64,000 bases of DNA from Francisella sp. LA112445 (GCF_012224145.1 NZ_CP041030.1:1240001-1304000), one strand, 5' to 3'; shown: positions 45,155 through 55,165, counted from the stretch's first letter. A program made the numbers and translations. Notes: generated by a model not told the origin, from the letters alone.

Positions 45155-47093
45155 CAATATCCTTATCTGCCACAGTCAGATGTAAATAATGTAAATGCTT
45201 GTCATACTGATTAACAATATCGGCAATTACTTGATCCTTTGAATATCCCATAATGTCATAATATTGTCCACCATGGCTTAATAGGACCTCTACTCTATTA
45301 TATGTTCCTACTTTAGATTGATAAGTTCTTAGCATAACACTATAAACAAAATCTTCACTATCCTCTATAGAAATTGTTAGCTGTACATGATCATGATCTC
45401 TTAAAATCTCAGTGTCTATACCATTTTTTTCCATTTCATCAGCAACTTCTATAATAGCATTTGTAACATCTTTTTGTAAAAAACTAATAGCTTGATCTTT
45501 TGATGGTTTATATGCTATAGCTTCTAGTCTTTTTTGCCAAGATGTATTTGCTTTTACATACTGTACAACAGTTGAATGTGTTTCGATACTTTTGACCCTA
45601 AGATAGTCTAATCGTAAAGATTTAACTAATGAAATACACATTAGAAATAGAATAAATAATAAAGGGAACGCACTAATTATCGTAGCTGATTGTAGAGCCT
45701 GTAACCCTCCAGCATAAATAAGTGAAATAGCCAAAAGTCCACATAATACTGACCAGGCAATACGATGCATAGTTATTGATTTTTTTGCGTTTCCAGTTGC
45801 TAATATATCTATGACTAACGCGCCACTATCTGCAGATGTCACAAAGAATGTAACTATCAAAAATACAGCTATAATTGAAAGCACTGTAGAAAAAGGAAAG
45901 TATTGAAAAAACTCAAAAAGAGCAACTGGAATATTAGTGCTAGCAGCATTTATAAGATTTTGAGCATTAGAATTCATAACTAGACTAATAGCTGAATTAC
46001 CAAAAACAGTCATCCATAAAAATGTAAATCCTGTAGGAATAAATAAAACGCCTATAGTAAACTGTCGAATAGTCCTTCCTTTAGAAACTTTTGCTATAAA
46101 CATTCCCACAAAAGGAGACCATGCTATCCACCATCCCCAATAAAATAAAGTCCAACTTCTTAACCACTCTTGACTCTCTTTATTATAGGCATAAAGATTA
46201 AAAGTTTGATTTACTAAAGTACTTAGATAGTATCCTATATTTTGAACATAATCTTGTATTAGCCCTGTTGTATTACCAAGTAATAATATAAAAGCTAATA
46301 GCAAAACTGCTAGCACTATATTAAAGTTACTTAGAAATTTAATACCTTTATCTAGTCCTAATGCTACAGATAAGGTTGCTAGAGCAACAATAAATATAAT
46401 ATATATCACTTGCATATTTATAGTATCAGGAAAACCTGTTAAAAATCTAATCCCTGAGCTTACTTGCATAGCACCAAAACCAAGTGAAGTAGCAACTCCA
46501 AACAATGTTCCTAAGATTGCAAATACATCTATAGCATGCCCTAAAGTACCATATATTTTATCACCTAATATAGGATAAAGTACTGATCGAGGTAGTAGTG
46601 GCAAATCATGTCTGTAGGCAAAATATGCCAAAGATAGACCAACTATCACATATACAGACCATGCTTCTATACCCCAATGAAAAAATGTAGTATTCATCGC
46701 CTGCTTGACTACTTCTAATTTATCATTAGAAATATTCGGTGGTGATAAAAAATGTTTTAGAGGTTCTGCAACACCATAAAACATCAAACCAATACCCATA
46801 CCTGCTGCAAAAAGCATCGCAAACCAAGATATATTGCTATACTCAGGTAAGTCATGTTCTTGACCAAGCTTAATATCTCCAAATCTACTGAGCATTAAGA
46901 TTAAGCATAGACAAACAAAAACACTCATCGCTAAGATATATGCCCAGCCAAATTTTTCTAAAATTAAGTTTTGAACAATAGACATATAGTTCGCAAAATC
47001 TTTCGGAAAGATAATACCTAACAGAGCTAGTATGGAAGCTAAAATAATTGCTGGATAAAATACTGGAGCATACGCCCCTTTTTCTCTTTGCAT
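45147..47093 (-). CDS. betT: BCCT-family choline/betaine transporter (BetT-like)
   Basis: 648 aa: 12 helices plus a long soluble C terminus (about 500-648). BCCT signatures: AAGMGIGLMFYGVAEPLKHFLSPP and WTLFYWGWWIAWSPFVGMFIAKVSKGRTIRQF. The C-terminal extension is in the range of choline transporters BetT (about 650-680). Takes up choline, betaine or another quaternary ammonium compound, driven by protons or sodium. Genes for choline oxidation (betA/betB) are not in the window, so the solute may be used directly for osmoprotection. Confidence 0.88.
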   Translation of the reverse strand: MQREKGAYAPVFYPAIILASILALLGIIFPKDFANYMSIVQNLILEKFGWAYILAMSVFVCLCLILMLSRFGDIKLGQEHDLPEYSNISWFAMLFAAGMGIGLMFYGVAEPLKHFLSPPNISNDKLEVVKQAMNTTFFHWGIEAWSVYVIVGLSLAYFAYRHDLPLLPRSVLYPILGDKIYGTLGHAIDVFAILGTLFGVATSLGFGAMQVSSGIRFLTGFPDTINMQVIYIIFIVALATLSVALGLDKGIKFLSNFNIVLAVLLLAFILLLGNTTGLIQDYVQNIGYYLSTLVNQTFNLYAYNKESQEWLRSWTLFYWGWWIAWSPFVGMFIAKVSKGRTIRQFTIGVLFIPTGFTFLWMTVFGNSAISLVMNSNAQNLINAASTNIPVALFEFFQYFPFSTVLSIIAVFLIVTFFVTSADSGALVIDILATGNAKKSITMHRIAWSVLCGLLAISLIYAGGLQALQSATIISAFPLLFILFLMCISLVKSLRLDYLRVKSIETHSTVVQYVKANTSWQKRLEAIAYKPSKDQAISFLQKDVTNAIIEVADEMEKNGIDTEILRDHDHVQLTISIEDSEDFVYSVMLRTYQSKVGTYNRVEVLLSHGGQYYDIMGYSKDQVIADIVNQYDKHLHYLHLTVADKDIVN

Positions 47094-47233
47094 AAAATAT
47101 TACTTTTCTGATTACTAGTAACTATTTAACATAACATGTCTTTTTCCGTATATCAAAAATAGATATTTTTCTTATTTAAAGATCATTATAAAAAACATAG
47201 AATATAGACAATAGTTTATATTAAGTGATTTTA

Positions 47234-47989
47234 ATGAGAAATCTTACACAAAAGTTACATAAAGAAATAAAAAAACTCCAGACATCTCAAGGTAGAAAAA
47301 AATCTCCTTATTATGTGATAGAGGGGCTAAGATGCTGTCAAGAAGCTATTCAAAGACTTCCAGCTTCAGATATACATACAATAATAGTAACCGAAAAGTC
47401 AGATAGTGACTTATATCCTATAGACAAAAAATACACGGTTTCTGAAAAAGATATTAATGAGCTCTCACAAACTCAAAATTCACAAGGGATTTTAATATTA
47501 GCTTATAAAAAAAGTTTTAATGAGCTTAAATTTGATGATGATTTTATACTAGTATTAGATAGGATCCAAGATCCTGGAAATATTGGTACAATACTCCGTA
47601 CAGCAATAGCTGTTGGCCTAACAGAAATAGTTCTTGTCAATGGCTCTGTGGATCCATTTAATCCTAAAGCAATACGTGCAGGTATGGGTGCACAGTTTAG
47701 TTTAAGATTCGATTATATTGATGATCTTAAAGAGCTAAAAAATATTTCAAAGCTTAAGAATCATCAAATTTGGCTAACTACTCCTCATGAAGGTATATCT
47801 TGCTATGATAAAAACTTTAAGTTAACAGATAGTGTATTAGTTTTAGGTGAAGAAGCTAATGGTATCCAAGACTTTTCAGTTGGTGAAAAAACTATGATCC
47901 CTACTCTTAGCGATATTGAATCTCTAAATGTTGCCCAAGCGGCGACTATCTATTTATTTGAAGGTTTAAGGCAAAAACTGTTAAAATAA
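47234..47989 (+). CDS. SpoU/TrmH-family RNA 2'-O-methyltransferase
   Basis: About 251 aa. SpoU motif 1 LVLDRIQDPGNIGTILRTAIAVGLTEI, motif 2 LVLGEEANGIQDF and motif 3 LNVAQAATIYLFE are intact; the knot cofactor site is complete. An N-terminal L7Ae-like part (about 1-100) is present as in TsnR/RlmB. Probably methylates an rRNA 2'-OH; RlmB-like but without proof. Start is ATG 47234; GTG at 47225 is possible. Divergent from betT. Confidence 0.85.
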   Translation: MRNLTQKLHKEIKKLQTSQGRKKSPYYVIEGLRCCQEAIQRLPASDIHTIIVTEKSDSDLYPIDKKYTVSEKDINELSQTQNSQGILILAYKKSFNELKFDDDFILVLDRIQDPGNIGTILRTAIAVGLTEIVLVNGSVDPFNPKAIRAGMGAQFSLRFDYIDDLKELKNISKLKNHQIWLTTPHEGISCYDKNFKLTDSVLVLGEEANGIQDFSVGEKTMIPTLSDIESLNVAQAATIYLFEGLRQKLLK

Positions 47990-48030
47990 ACATGTAAAGA
48001 TATGATTTAATAAACAAAAGGAGATATATC

Positions 48031-48381
48031 ATGAGCAAATGTAAAACACATAAAAATCATGATCATGAGCATAAAGATGGCTGCGGCCATACAAAGATAA
48101 AGCATGGTGATCATTATGATTATTTGCATGATGGACACTTACATCACAAGCATGAAGGTCACTATGATGAGCATACTCTAGAAGTTTCAGAAAAAAATCC
48201 TGATGGTTGTAAACCTATCAAAGATGAATGTTGTGATCATGTTCATGGACCTGACTGTGGACATGAAGCTGTACCTCATGGAGATCATGTCGATTATATT
48301 GTAGATGGTAGACTACACCATCCACATGGCGATCACTGTGATGACCATGGTCCTGTTGAGGTAGTAAAAAATAAAAAATAA
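48031..48381 (+). CDS. His/Cys-rich metal-binding protein with two internal repeats
   Basis: 116 aa, soluble, no signal peptide. Two similar halves: first CGHTKIKHGDHYDYLHDGHLHHKHEGHYDEHTLEV (about 19-53), second CGHEAVPHGDHVDYIVDGRLHHPHGDHCDDHGPVEV (about 78-112), separated by a Cys-containing stretch (CKPIKDECCDHVHG). Dozens of His and several Cys suggest binding of zinc, nickel or copper. Probably a cytosolic metal buffer or chaperone. AAGGAG lies upstream. Family beyond the repeat is not recognised. Confidence 0.65.
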   Translation: MSKCKTHKNHDHEHKDGCGHTKIKHGDHYDYLHDGHLHHKHEGHYDEHTLEVSEKNPDGCKPIKDECCDHVHGPDCGHEAVPHGDHVDYIVDGRLHHPHGDHCDDHGPVEVVKNKK

Positions 48382-48403
48382 TTTCTCTGTCTAGAACAAA
48401 CTA

Positions 48404-48682
48404 TTAGCTTTTAGCATTTTCTTGTTGATAGCTAATAATCAATTTAGTCACATCTTCACTAGATAAATCATCAAATAATATACCATTAATTGATAAATAG
48501 TCCTTAAAATCATCAACATCAAAATGTGGCTTTGGTTTTTTTAGAAGCTTATCAGAGAAGTCTTTAAGAATCCTATTATCAAGTTTAAAAGTAGCCAGCT
48601 TATATTTAAGATTGCTCATTGATTTCTTTAGGTCTATGCTTATTATATTTGCCTTTCCCTCTGTGACTATTGATTTACTCAT
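48404..48682 (-). CDS. Small soluble protein, function unknown
   Basis: 92 aa, lysine- and leucine-rich, with no membrane segment. Predicted helices at about 12-45 (KSMSNLKYKLATFKLDNRILKDFSDKLLKK) and 52-90, containing an acidic patch HFDVDDFKDYL and DDLSSEDVTKLIISYQQ. Its start is 30 nt into a 230-nt region before the signalling gene. No family recognised. Confidence 0.5.
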   Translation of the reverse strand: MSKSIVTEGKANIISIDLKKSMSNLKYKLATFKLDNRILKDFSDKLLKKPKPHFDVDDFKDYLSINGILFDDLSSEDVTKLIISYQQENAKS

Positions 48683-48912
48683 AACAACCCTCTCTATGTT
48701 GGTTAAATCACTACAGCTAAGCTCTACTTATTTAGAATTTAGCCTACCTGTATATTTGCATATACATTATAAAAAGAATATTTGTAGAAAATTTTAAAAT
48801 TATCTGAGATAGATTTTAAGTGTAACTATTTTGATTATAATTTTGAGATATAAAACAAACAATATATTTTTTACTAAACATAGGTTAAATTTTTTTCAAC
48901 TATGACTTATAG

Positions 48913-50181
48913 TTATTCTTTTACTGATAATCCTTGCAAGAATTTTTCTGCTGTAGAGAAATCCTCTAGAGATTTAGAATGAAAAACTGCTATATCAATT
49001 AGATCTTCAATTTTATCCCTTTCTGATAAATGAGCATCTTTAATCATCTTCACAACTACTTCAGCACCCTCAAGAGATGTTCCTGGTAGCCATAGCCATA
49101 TATCATGCTGAGACATTCTAGTCAGCATATCTGTTTTTCGTAATATATTTCTTAGAGCCTTAGATATAGCTTCAATATCATTAGCTCCTATATAGTCAAA
49201 TATATTAATATGTATCAGTGAGAATTCATATGAAGGATCTCTATTTTGCATAGTATATGCCCAATCAACAAAACTATAAAAGAACTCTGGGATAATATAA
49301 TTTATTTCATCATATACGGGTACTGAGTAATTTAGCAAGTTCATTTTGATATGATGTTCAGCATTACTAGTAAGTGTATATTCAATAATATTCTGCTTAC
49401 GCATTTGCTCTACAGATACTATTGTGCCACACTCTGTACATTCAGAAACAAAATCTGGTTTCACAAATATACTTTCACACATTCTACACGTGTAACTATC
49501 CGGATATTTAGTATCAGCACCAACGATTATATCTTCACTCTGACATTCTGGACATCTTTTGGAGAATAGTAAGTGAGATGATGAACAATTAGAACAATAT
49601 AGAAATGATTTTTTTAACTTTTTGTATTTAATAATACCTAAGTTTTTAAGCTCATTTATCCACTCATTATAATCAAAATCATCATCCTGAACAAACACAT
49701 CTAAAACTGGATAACTATAGCATGTTTCTTTTGAAGCGTTTTTGTATGGAGTCAGATCTCTAGCTGATTTTCGCGTACATAGATATACTAAAAATCGTGC
49801 TTGCCAATCATTTGCTACATTATTAATATTTTTAATAACTTTTTCTATATTGGCTATTTCTTGGTTGATAGTTTCAACAGATTCAATCAACCCTTTTGCA
49901 TCTGTAAATTTTTCTACTGTATAGTTTGTAAGCTCATCACTATTACAAAACACTGGTGTAAGATAGCTATATGCACTTGACCTAATTTTTTTTACAATCT
50001 CAATAATATCAAAAGTACTCAAATTAGTAGATTTATTATCATAGTCAATTACAAATGCATTAATCTCTTCAAAATCTCTAGAAACATCATCTGATTTTGA
50101 AAACTCTCTAAGAGTAAACTCATTTAGTTTTTCTCTTAATTCTGAGTTTGAGTTTTCAAGTATCGCAATATTTAAGCTCAT
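48913..50181 (-). CDS. Zinc-ribbon TackOD1-type signalling protein with degenerate GGDEF
   Basis: 422 aa from the ATG at 50181; the ORF runs 27 codons further with a TTG start, and another ATG lies at 50199, so the N terminus is unsettled. An N-terminal receiver-like fold (SLNIAILENSNSELREKL, FVIDYD) precedes a TackOD1-like zinc-ribbon module (about 150-270) with CSNC, CPEC, CRMC and CTEC. The C-terminal part resembles a GGDEF domain, but the loop reads SQHDI, so diguanylate cyclase activity is unlikely. Downstream of and co-directional with a PAS-GGDEF protein. Confidence 0.65.
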   Translation of the reverse strand: MSLNIAILENSNSELREKLNEFTLREFSKSDDVSRDFEEINAFVIDYDNKSTNLSTFDIIEIVKKIRSSAYSYLTPVFCNSDELTNYTVEKFTDAKGLIESVETINQEIANIEKVIKNINNVANDWQARFLVYLCTRKSARDLTPYKNASKETCYSYPVLDVFVQDDDFDYNEWINELKNLGIIKYKKLKKSFLYCSNCSSSHLLFSKRCPECQSEDIIVGADTKYPDSYTCRMCESIFVKPDFVSECTECGTIVSVEQMRKQNIIEYTLTSNAEHHIKMNLLNYSVPVYDEINYIIPEFFYSFVDWAYTMQNRDPSYEFSLIHINIFDYIGANDIEAISKALRNILRKTDMLTRMSQHDIWLWLPGTSLEGAEVVVKMIKDAHLSERDKIEDLIDIAVFHSKSLEDFSTAEKFLQGLSVKE

Positions 50182-50344
50182 ACAAACTTCTTCAAACATA
50201 AGAATACTATAACTTAAAGTTATATTTTTTGTAGTTAAATGTAAACTATTATTTAGACTCAATTAAGCTTTATAAGATTATATATTTATATAAGGGAATA
50301 TAGTGTTATCACTATAGAGAAACCCTAATATCAACTATAAAGTT

Positions 50345-51955
50345 CTAACCAGATGCTACAACACAATTTCTACCTTTTCTTTTTGCAGTATACAGACAAG
50401 TATCAGCTCTTGTATAAATACTATCAGTAGTATCACCATTTATAACTTGTGTAACACCTAAACTTATAGTAATAGTTTGATCTTTGATAGTCTTGAGCTC
50501 TTGCTCAACTACTTTTCTAAGTTTATCTGCTACAATGACTGCATTATTTAATGAAGTATTTTTTAAAATTAATGCAAACTCTTCTCCACCTATCCTAAAC
50601 GCTGTATCAACTCCACGAATATTAGATATAACTAAACTACCAAGCTCTTTAAGTACTTTATCACCTACTAAGTGCCCATAGTTATCATTTACTCTTTTAA
50701 AAAAATCTATATCAAAAATAATCATAGAAAATGGCATTTCATATTTATCATATAACCTTAGATTTTCTTTAATATGATTATTGTATGACCTTTTATTATC
50801 TAGCTTTGTTAAATCATCTGTATATGTCTGTTTTGTGATAATATTCATAGCATTAAAAAGATCTGTATTATCAACTGTTGTCATTAGAAGCTGTCTATTA
50901 TTTGGCATTAGAGCAATAGATGATCTTAACCTTTTCAACTTACCTGATTTGGTTACACAAACTCTTTCAAAATCTTCATATATAGATTTTTGGGCTACCT
51001 CTTCAAATATAGCCTTATATTCATCAAGAGATTCTTTATCTGTAAAATCAAATGTACTTTTATCTAATATTTCTTTACTAGAATATTCTAGCATCTCACA
51101 ATATTTATTATTAACAAACTCATACTTACCCTCTAAACTCAATAGACTAATTCCACCTAAAGCAGTTTGAAATATAGCTTCTAATTGCTCATTCTGTTCG
51201 ATAATTATTCTCTGGTTCTCTTTTTGTTCAGTTATATCTCGAGCTGAAGCATAAAGTAGCTCTTGATCTTTGATATTTATAATATTTGCTGTTATGAAAG
51301 CTATATATTTAGAGCCGTCTTTTCTAGTATGTATCCTCTCTATTTCAATAGGCCCTTTCATCAGTGCTAAAATAATCTGTGAGTACTCTTCTTGAGTAAT
51401 ATTCTTATCCCAGTCATAAACACTTAGATCTTCCATCTCACTATCAGAGTATCCTAAAAGTTCTTGAGCCTTTTTACTGTATTCAAGAAGTCTACCCTCA
51501 AAATCCATAATAAAAACTCCATCAGAAGCTAACTCTAAAATGGTTTTATATTTGGCTTTTTCCCTAACTAATAGCTTATTGGCTAAATCTACTTGTGTTG
51601 TATTTCTTGTATGAATAGTTCTTTGAGATGCAAAAAGATATCTTTTATTATCGATAACAACACCTTTAGCATTTATCTCAACATCTATTAATGAGCCATC
51701 TTTTTTCAAATGTTTTGAAATAAATATTTCTGGTTTATCGATCAATTCTCTGATTATATAACTAAGCTGAGCATGAAGAGCAAAAGGATCCCAGTCAGCC
51801 ACATTTAGACCTAACATCTCATCATGACTATAACCAAGGTTATTCATAAAAGATTCACTATAAAATATAAGATTACCCTTTTGATCTAAAATATGAATTC
51901 CATCAGGGGTGTTTTCTAATAAATACTTTAATTCTTTTTCTGAAAAATTTAACAA
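50345..51955 (-). CDS. PAS-PAS-PAS-GGDEF diguanylate cyclase
   Basis: 536 aa. Three PAS domains (about 8-115, 140-240, 255-365), each with a recognisable start (LENTPDGIHILDQKGNLIFYS; LELASDGVFIMDFEGRLLEYS; FQTALGGISLLSLEGKYEFVN). The GGDEF domain (about 370-536) has the active loop GGEEF in VDTAFRIGGEEFALILKN, and an RGVD inhibitory I-site lies five residues upstream, so it can probably make c-di-GMP and be feedback-inhibited. No membrane helix: cytosolic sensor. c-di-GMP genes are known from F. novicida but missing in virulent tularensis. Confidence 0.88.
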   Translation of the reverse strand: MLNFSEKELKYLLENTPDGIHILDQKGNLIFYSESFMNNLGYSHDEMLGLNVADWDPFALHAQLSYIIRELIDKPEIFISKHLKKDGSLIDVEINAKGVVIDNKRYLFASQRTIHTRNTTQVDLANKLLVREKAKYKTILELASDGVFIMDFEGRLLEYSKKAQELLGYSDSEMEDLSVYDWDKNITQEEYSQIILALMKGPIEIERIHTRKDGSKYIAFITANIINIKDQELLYASARDITEQKENQRIIIEQNEQLEAIFQTALGGISLLSLEGKYEFVNNKYCEMLEYSSKEILDKSTFDFTDKESLDEYKAIFEEVAQKSIYEDFERVCVTKSGKLKRLRSSIALMPNNRQLLMTTVDNTDLFNAMNIITKQTYTDDLTKLDNKRSYNNHIKENLRLYDKYEMPFSMIIFDIDFFKRVNDNYGHLVGDKVLKELGSLVISNIRGVDTAFRIGGEEFALILKNTSLNNAVIVADKLRKVVEQELKTIKDQTITISLGVTQVINGDTTDSIYTRADTCLYTAKRKGRNCVVASG

Positions 51956-52045
51956 AACTAAACTCTACTCAATTAAATATATCAGCGCGCTTATATGACT
52001 ATAGTAACAATAATCTATATCGAATTCTCTATTTTAAGAAAAAAT

Positions 52046-52495
52046 TTAAAAAAGATTTTTGATATCGTCAGTCTCAAAACCATTATATTTATCAAAGATT
52101 TCAACTAGCTCTGTAGGAATTTTTGCAGGCCTACCTTTTTGAGCATTTACCATAACCCAAAGAGTATCAGCTTTACATAACAAAGCTTTATCTGACTTTC
52201 TATAAATATGATATTTCCTAAATGTTGAGATCTTTGTGATACTCTCCACCCATGTGACAACTATAATATCATCACCTAAGAACCCTTGAGCTAAATATTC
52301 TATAGTATGCTTTTTAGCAAACCATGTTAGACCATTAGTCTCTGTAATATCAAATACTCCATTAGCCTTCACATGGGCAATTGCAATATCTTGCATCCAT
52401 TGTAGATATACAATATTGTTTAGATGATTATTAGGATCTATATGCTCTGGTAAAACTTTTGTTTCATAGACAAAATACTTTAATTGATCTTTCAT
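52046..52495 (-). CDS. Hotdog-fold acyl-CoA thioesterase (YbgC/FadM-like)
   Basis: 149 aa. Conserved hotdog start YETKVLPEHIDPNNHLNNIVYLQWMQDIAIAHV, with Asp/His in HIDPNNHLN as the catalytic neighbourhood. Hydrolyses acyl- or hydroxybenzoyl-CoA thioesters; substrate unknown. The start overlaps the glutaredoxin stop by 4 nt (ATGA), so the two are translationally coupled. Confidence 0.8.
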   Translation of the reverse strand: MKDQLKYFVYETKVLPEHIDPNNHLNNIVYLQWMQDIAIAHVKANGVFDITETNGLTWFAKKHTIEYLAQGFLGDDIIVVTWVESITKISTFRKYHIYRKSDKALLCKADTLWVMVNAQKGRPAKIPTELVEIFDKYNGFETDDIKNLF

Positions 52496-52743
52496 TTCTC
52501 ACCTAAAAACTCAACTAGGTCACTATAACCACCTATTTGCTTACCATCAATAAAGATCAAGGGCGTGGTTTCTAGGTTATACTTTTGTTTAAAAGTATCT
52601 GTTTCTGCTCTAGTTTTTAGAATATGATCTTCAAACTGCCAACCCTTTTCTTCAAAAAGAGCTTTTGCTTTTAGACCATACGGACAAGTTTTCTCAGGTG
52701 TTACCATGCGGTATAAAATTATTTTATTAAAATATTGCGTCAT
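52492..52743 (-). CDS. Glutaredoxin-like protein
   Basis: About 83 aa from ATG 52743 (MTQYFNKIILYRM); a 50-codon upstream extension would be a hydrophobic stretch overlapping the divergent gene and is rejected in view of GGAG just upstream of 52743. Thioredoxin fold with the dithiol motif CPYG (ETCPYGLKAKALFEE), cis-Pro in ETTPLIFIDGKQIGGYSDLVEFL. Glutathione-dependent disulphide reductase. Overlaps the thioesterase by 4 nt. Confidence 0.85.
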   Translation of the reverse strand: MTQYFNKIILYRMVTPEKTCPYGLKAKALFEEKGWQFEDHILKTRAETDTFKQKYNLETTPLIFIDGKQIGGYSDLVEFLGEK

Positions 52744-52819
52744 TCTTATACACTCCAAAATAATGTAATATTGATAGTATAAGTATAGCATTAGTAATGA
52801 GATAAGAAAGGAGATAGCC

Positions 52820-53932
52820 GTGTGTACAAATGTTTTTATAAATAAAAATGAGTATAAAATAGAAGCTAGATCTATGGATTTCCCAATGAACATAGCTTTT
52901 CAAAATTGTATAAGTTATGTAGGTATTGATAATACTATGGACATAGTTATTGATGCTGATAAAATACCTGATTCTCAGTTAACTAGTTGGAAGACTCGCT
53001 ACGGTTTTTTTGGTAGATTAGCCTTTGATAAATGTCTTACAGATGGATTAAATACCCAAGGCTTATCATTTAGTTTCTTATATTTAGATGTTACAAAGCA
53101 TCCTACTTTTAACCCAGAAGATAAAAGAAAGGTTTTATCTGTCTATTATATAGGTAATTTTTTGCTATCTATGGCAAAAGATGTTCCAGAGGCTTTAAAA
53201 CTTATAGCTGAACACCAGTTAGTTGGTGGGGCATTAGAACTCAAGCCTGGAACTTTTGTGAAAAATATCCCTATACACTTTAGTTTAAGGGACTCAAAAG
53301 GTAATACTACAGTTGTAGAGTTTGTTGATGGTGAAGTTAAAGTATACGAAAACAAAGGTAACATTTTAACTAACGCACCTACTTATGATTGGCATTTAGA
53401 GAATATCAAAGAATATAAATCTTTATTAGAACCATTTGAGGATAGCAATAGTCAATTTTCTGATAAAACAATAAACTATAAAGATACTATTTCAAGCTCT
53501 CGTCCTGAGGTTGCTCAATTGATAGGTATGCCTGGAGACTTCAGTGGTGTATCTAGATTTGTAAGAGCTTATATTCTCTCACAACTAGTTCCTGAGCCTC
53601 AATCAAATAGAGAAGCTTGTTTCCATGCTTCATCAATTATTAATAATGTATCTGTACCACCATATGAGGTTTCTATGACTTTATGGACTACTATTAAAGA
53701 TCTAAAAAACCTAATAGTCTCATATAAAGATATTGCAGCATATCAAGGTAATAGCCCTATTGGAGTTTATGCAGCAGGTATTAACGAAGGATATATCAGT
53801 TATGATCTAAAGGCTATGAATTTTACTGATGTGCCTCTAGAAGCAAACAAGCATATAATTAAGCCTACCCCAAAAGAAAAAATTATTGAAATTGTTAATA
53901 TGAGTGATGTAGTTGGTTTAGAAAGACAGTAA
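52820..53932 (+). CDS. Linear amide C-N hydrolase (Ntn, choloylglycine-hydrolase family)
   Basis: 370 aa. Start codon is GTG at 52820 with AAGGAG upstream. Cys2 (M-C-T-N) would be the N-terminal nucleophile after Met removal. Further motifs: EARSMDF, DGLNTQGLSFSFLYLD, GGALELKPGTF, FVDGEVKVYENKGNILTNAPTYDWHLENI (Asn/Arg of the active site). Cleaves amides such as bile salts, penicillin V or N-acyl homoserine lactones. No signal peptide, so it acts inside the cell unless processed otherwise. Divergent from the glutaredoxin. Confidence 0.85.
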   Translation: MCTNVFINKNEYKIEARSMDFPMNIAFQNCISYVGIDNTMDIVIDADKIPDSQLTSWKTRYGFFGRLAFDKCLTDGLNTQGLSFSFLYLDVTKHPTFNPEDKRKVLSVYYIGNFLLSMAKDVPEALKLIAEHQLVGGALELKPGTFVKNIPIHFSLRDSKGNTTVVEFVDGEVKVYENKGNILTNAPTYDWHLENIKEYKSLLEPFEDSNSQFSDKTINYKDTISSSRPEVAQLIGMPGDFSGVSRFVRAYILSQLVPEPQSNREACFHASSIINNVSVPPYEVSMTLWTTIKDLKNLIVSYKDIAAYQGNSPIGVYAAGINEGYISYDLKAMNFTDVPLEANKHIIKPTPKEKIIEIVNMSDVVGLERQ

Positions 53933-53959
53933 TATCTATAATAAAATTATTCTCAGTTA

Positions 53960-55018
53960 TTATTGCATCCTAATTGGCATATGATTACAAAATGGCTCTT
54001 CTGCTAGATAACTACCATGGATATTATAGGCTCTAGCTCTACAGCCACCACAGATTTTGATAAATTCACATGAGCCACATTTGCCTTCATAAGCACTAAA
54101 ATCACGCATATCCTGCATTACATCACTATTTTGCCAAATATCTGCAAATGATTTTTCTTTAACATTACCCGCACTAACAGGTAGATAACTACATGGATAG
54201 ACATTACCATCAACATCTAGTAGACATATACTTTGTCCAGCTATGCAACCTTTACCTCCACCAGTACCAAAACTAAGAGCGCGTGAGCGAACTTTTGCAT
54301 TATCTTCTTTATTACGCTCAAAACGAATACGATAATAATGTGGTGCACAAGTTGGACGCACAAGCATATCTTGCTCATCAGCCTCCATATCATAATGCCA
54401 ATTTAGAATATCTTGATAATCATTAACATCTATCAACTCTTGCATAAGCTCTTCGCCACGCCCTGTTGGTACTATCATAAAAAGATACCATGCTGTAGCT
54501 TCAAGAGATTTTGCAAGCTTATAAACATCTTTGATCTCATGTTGATTACGTTTGGTAAATGATGAGTTTATCAAAAATGGTATACCATGTTTTTTAAATA
54601 ATTTTGCAGCATTTACAGTTGCTTCAAATGCCCCCTTTTGGCTACGAAAATCATCATGTGTTTTAGCTGTAGCTCCATCTATACTTAGAGATACTATGCT
54701 TATGCTTGAGTTTTTGATTTTCTCACAAATCTCATCTGTAACTAATGAACCATTGGTAGCTAAAGCCATACGTAAACCTTTACTAGCTCCATATTCTGCT
54801 AGCTCAAAGATATCTGCTCTTAAAAGTGGTTCGCCTCCAGAAAGGACTAATACAGGGTTTGCAAACTCGACTATATTATCAATGATCCTAAAGCCTTCCT
54901 CGGTAGAGAAATCTGGATGCCCTAGCACCTCACATTCTGAAGATGAACGACAATGGACACACTTGAGATTACAACGTCTAGTTGTTTCCCATGCCATCCA
55001 TTTAAGTTGGTGTTTCAC
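53960..55018 (-). CDS. Radical SAM protein related to heme-pathway AhbD/NirJ
   Basis: 352 aa. The radical SAM cluster [10 protein letters not shown] and SGGEPLLR are at the N terminus. A SPASM-like C terminus has [71 protein letters not shown] is the diagnostic Cys segment of AhbD/NirJ. AhbD converts didecarboxysiroheme to heme. No siroheme-branch partner genes are here, and hemF is elsewhere in the window, so heme synthesis by this route is uncertain; a peptide-modifying role is possible. The start is GTG at 55018, with no strong ribosome site. Confidence 0.75.
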   Translation of the reverse strand: MKHQLKWMAWETTRRCNLKCVHCRSSSECEVLGHPDFSTEEGFRIIDNIVEFANPVLVLSGGEPLLRADIFELAEYGASKGLRMALATNGSLVTDEICEKIKNSSISIVSLSIDGATAKTHDDFRSQKGAFEATVNAAKLFKKHGIPFLINSSFTKRNQHEIKDVYKLAKSLEATAWYLFMIVPTGRGEELMQELIDVNDYQDILNWHYDMEADEQDMLVRPTCAPHYYRIRFERNKEDNAKVRSRALSFGTGGGKGCIAGQSICLLDVDGNVYPCSYLPVSAGNVKEKSFADIWQNSDVMQDMRDFSAYEGKCGSCEFIKICGGCRARAYNIHGSYLAEEPFCNHMPIRMQ

Positions 55019-55165
55019 AGTATTTGCCTAAATAGATAATCTAAATTTATTAATATTAATTATAGCAAATATACTCTTAAACGAGTATTACTAAAATAAA
55101 ATCTACAAATACTTAAACCTCTTAGGTATTATATAAACAAGTTTTAAATACTAATCTTATTAGAA

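Noticed and set aside
52744-52893. Fifty-residue hydrophobic extension of the glutaredoxin
   Set aside because: It overlaps the divergent amide hydrolase and its leader, while GGAG precedes the ATG at 52743, where a standard glutaredoxin begins.
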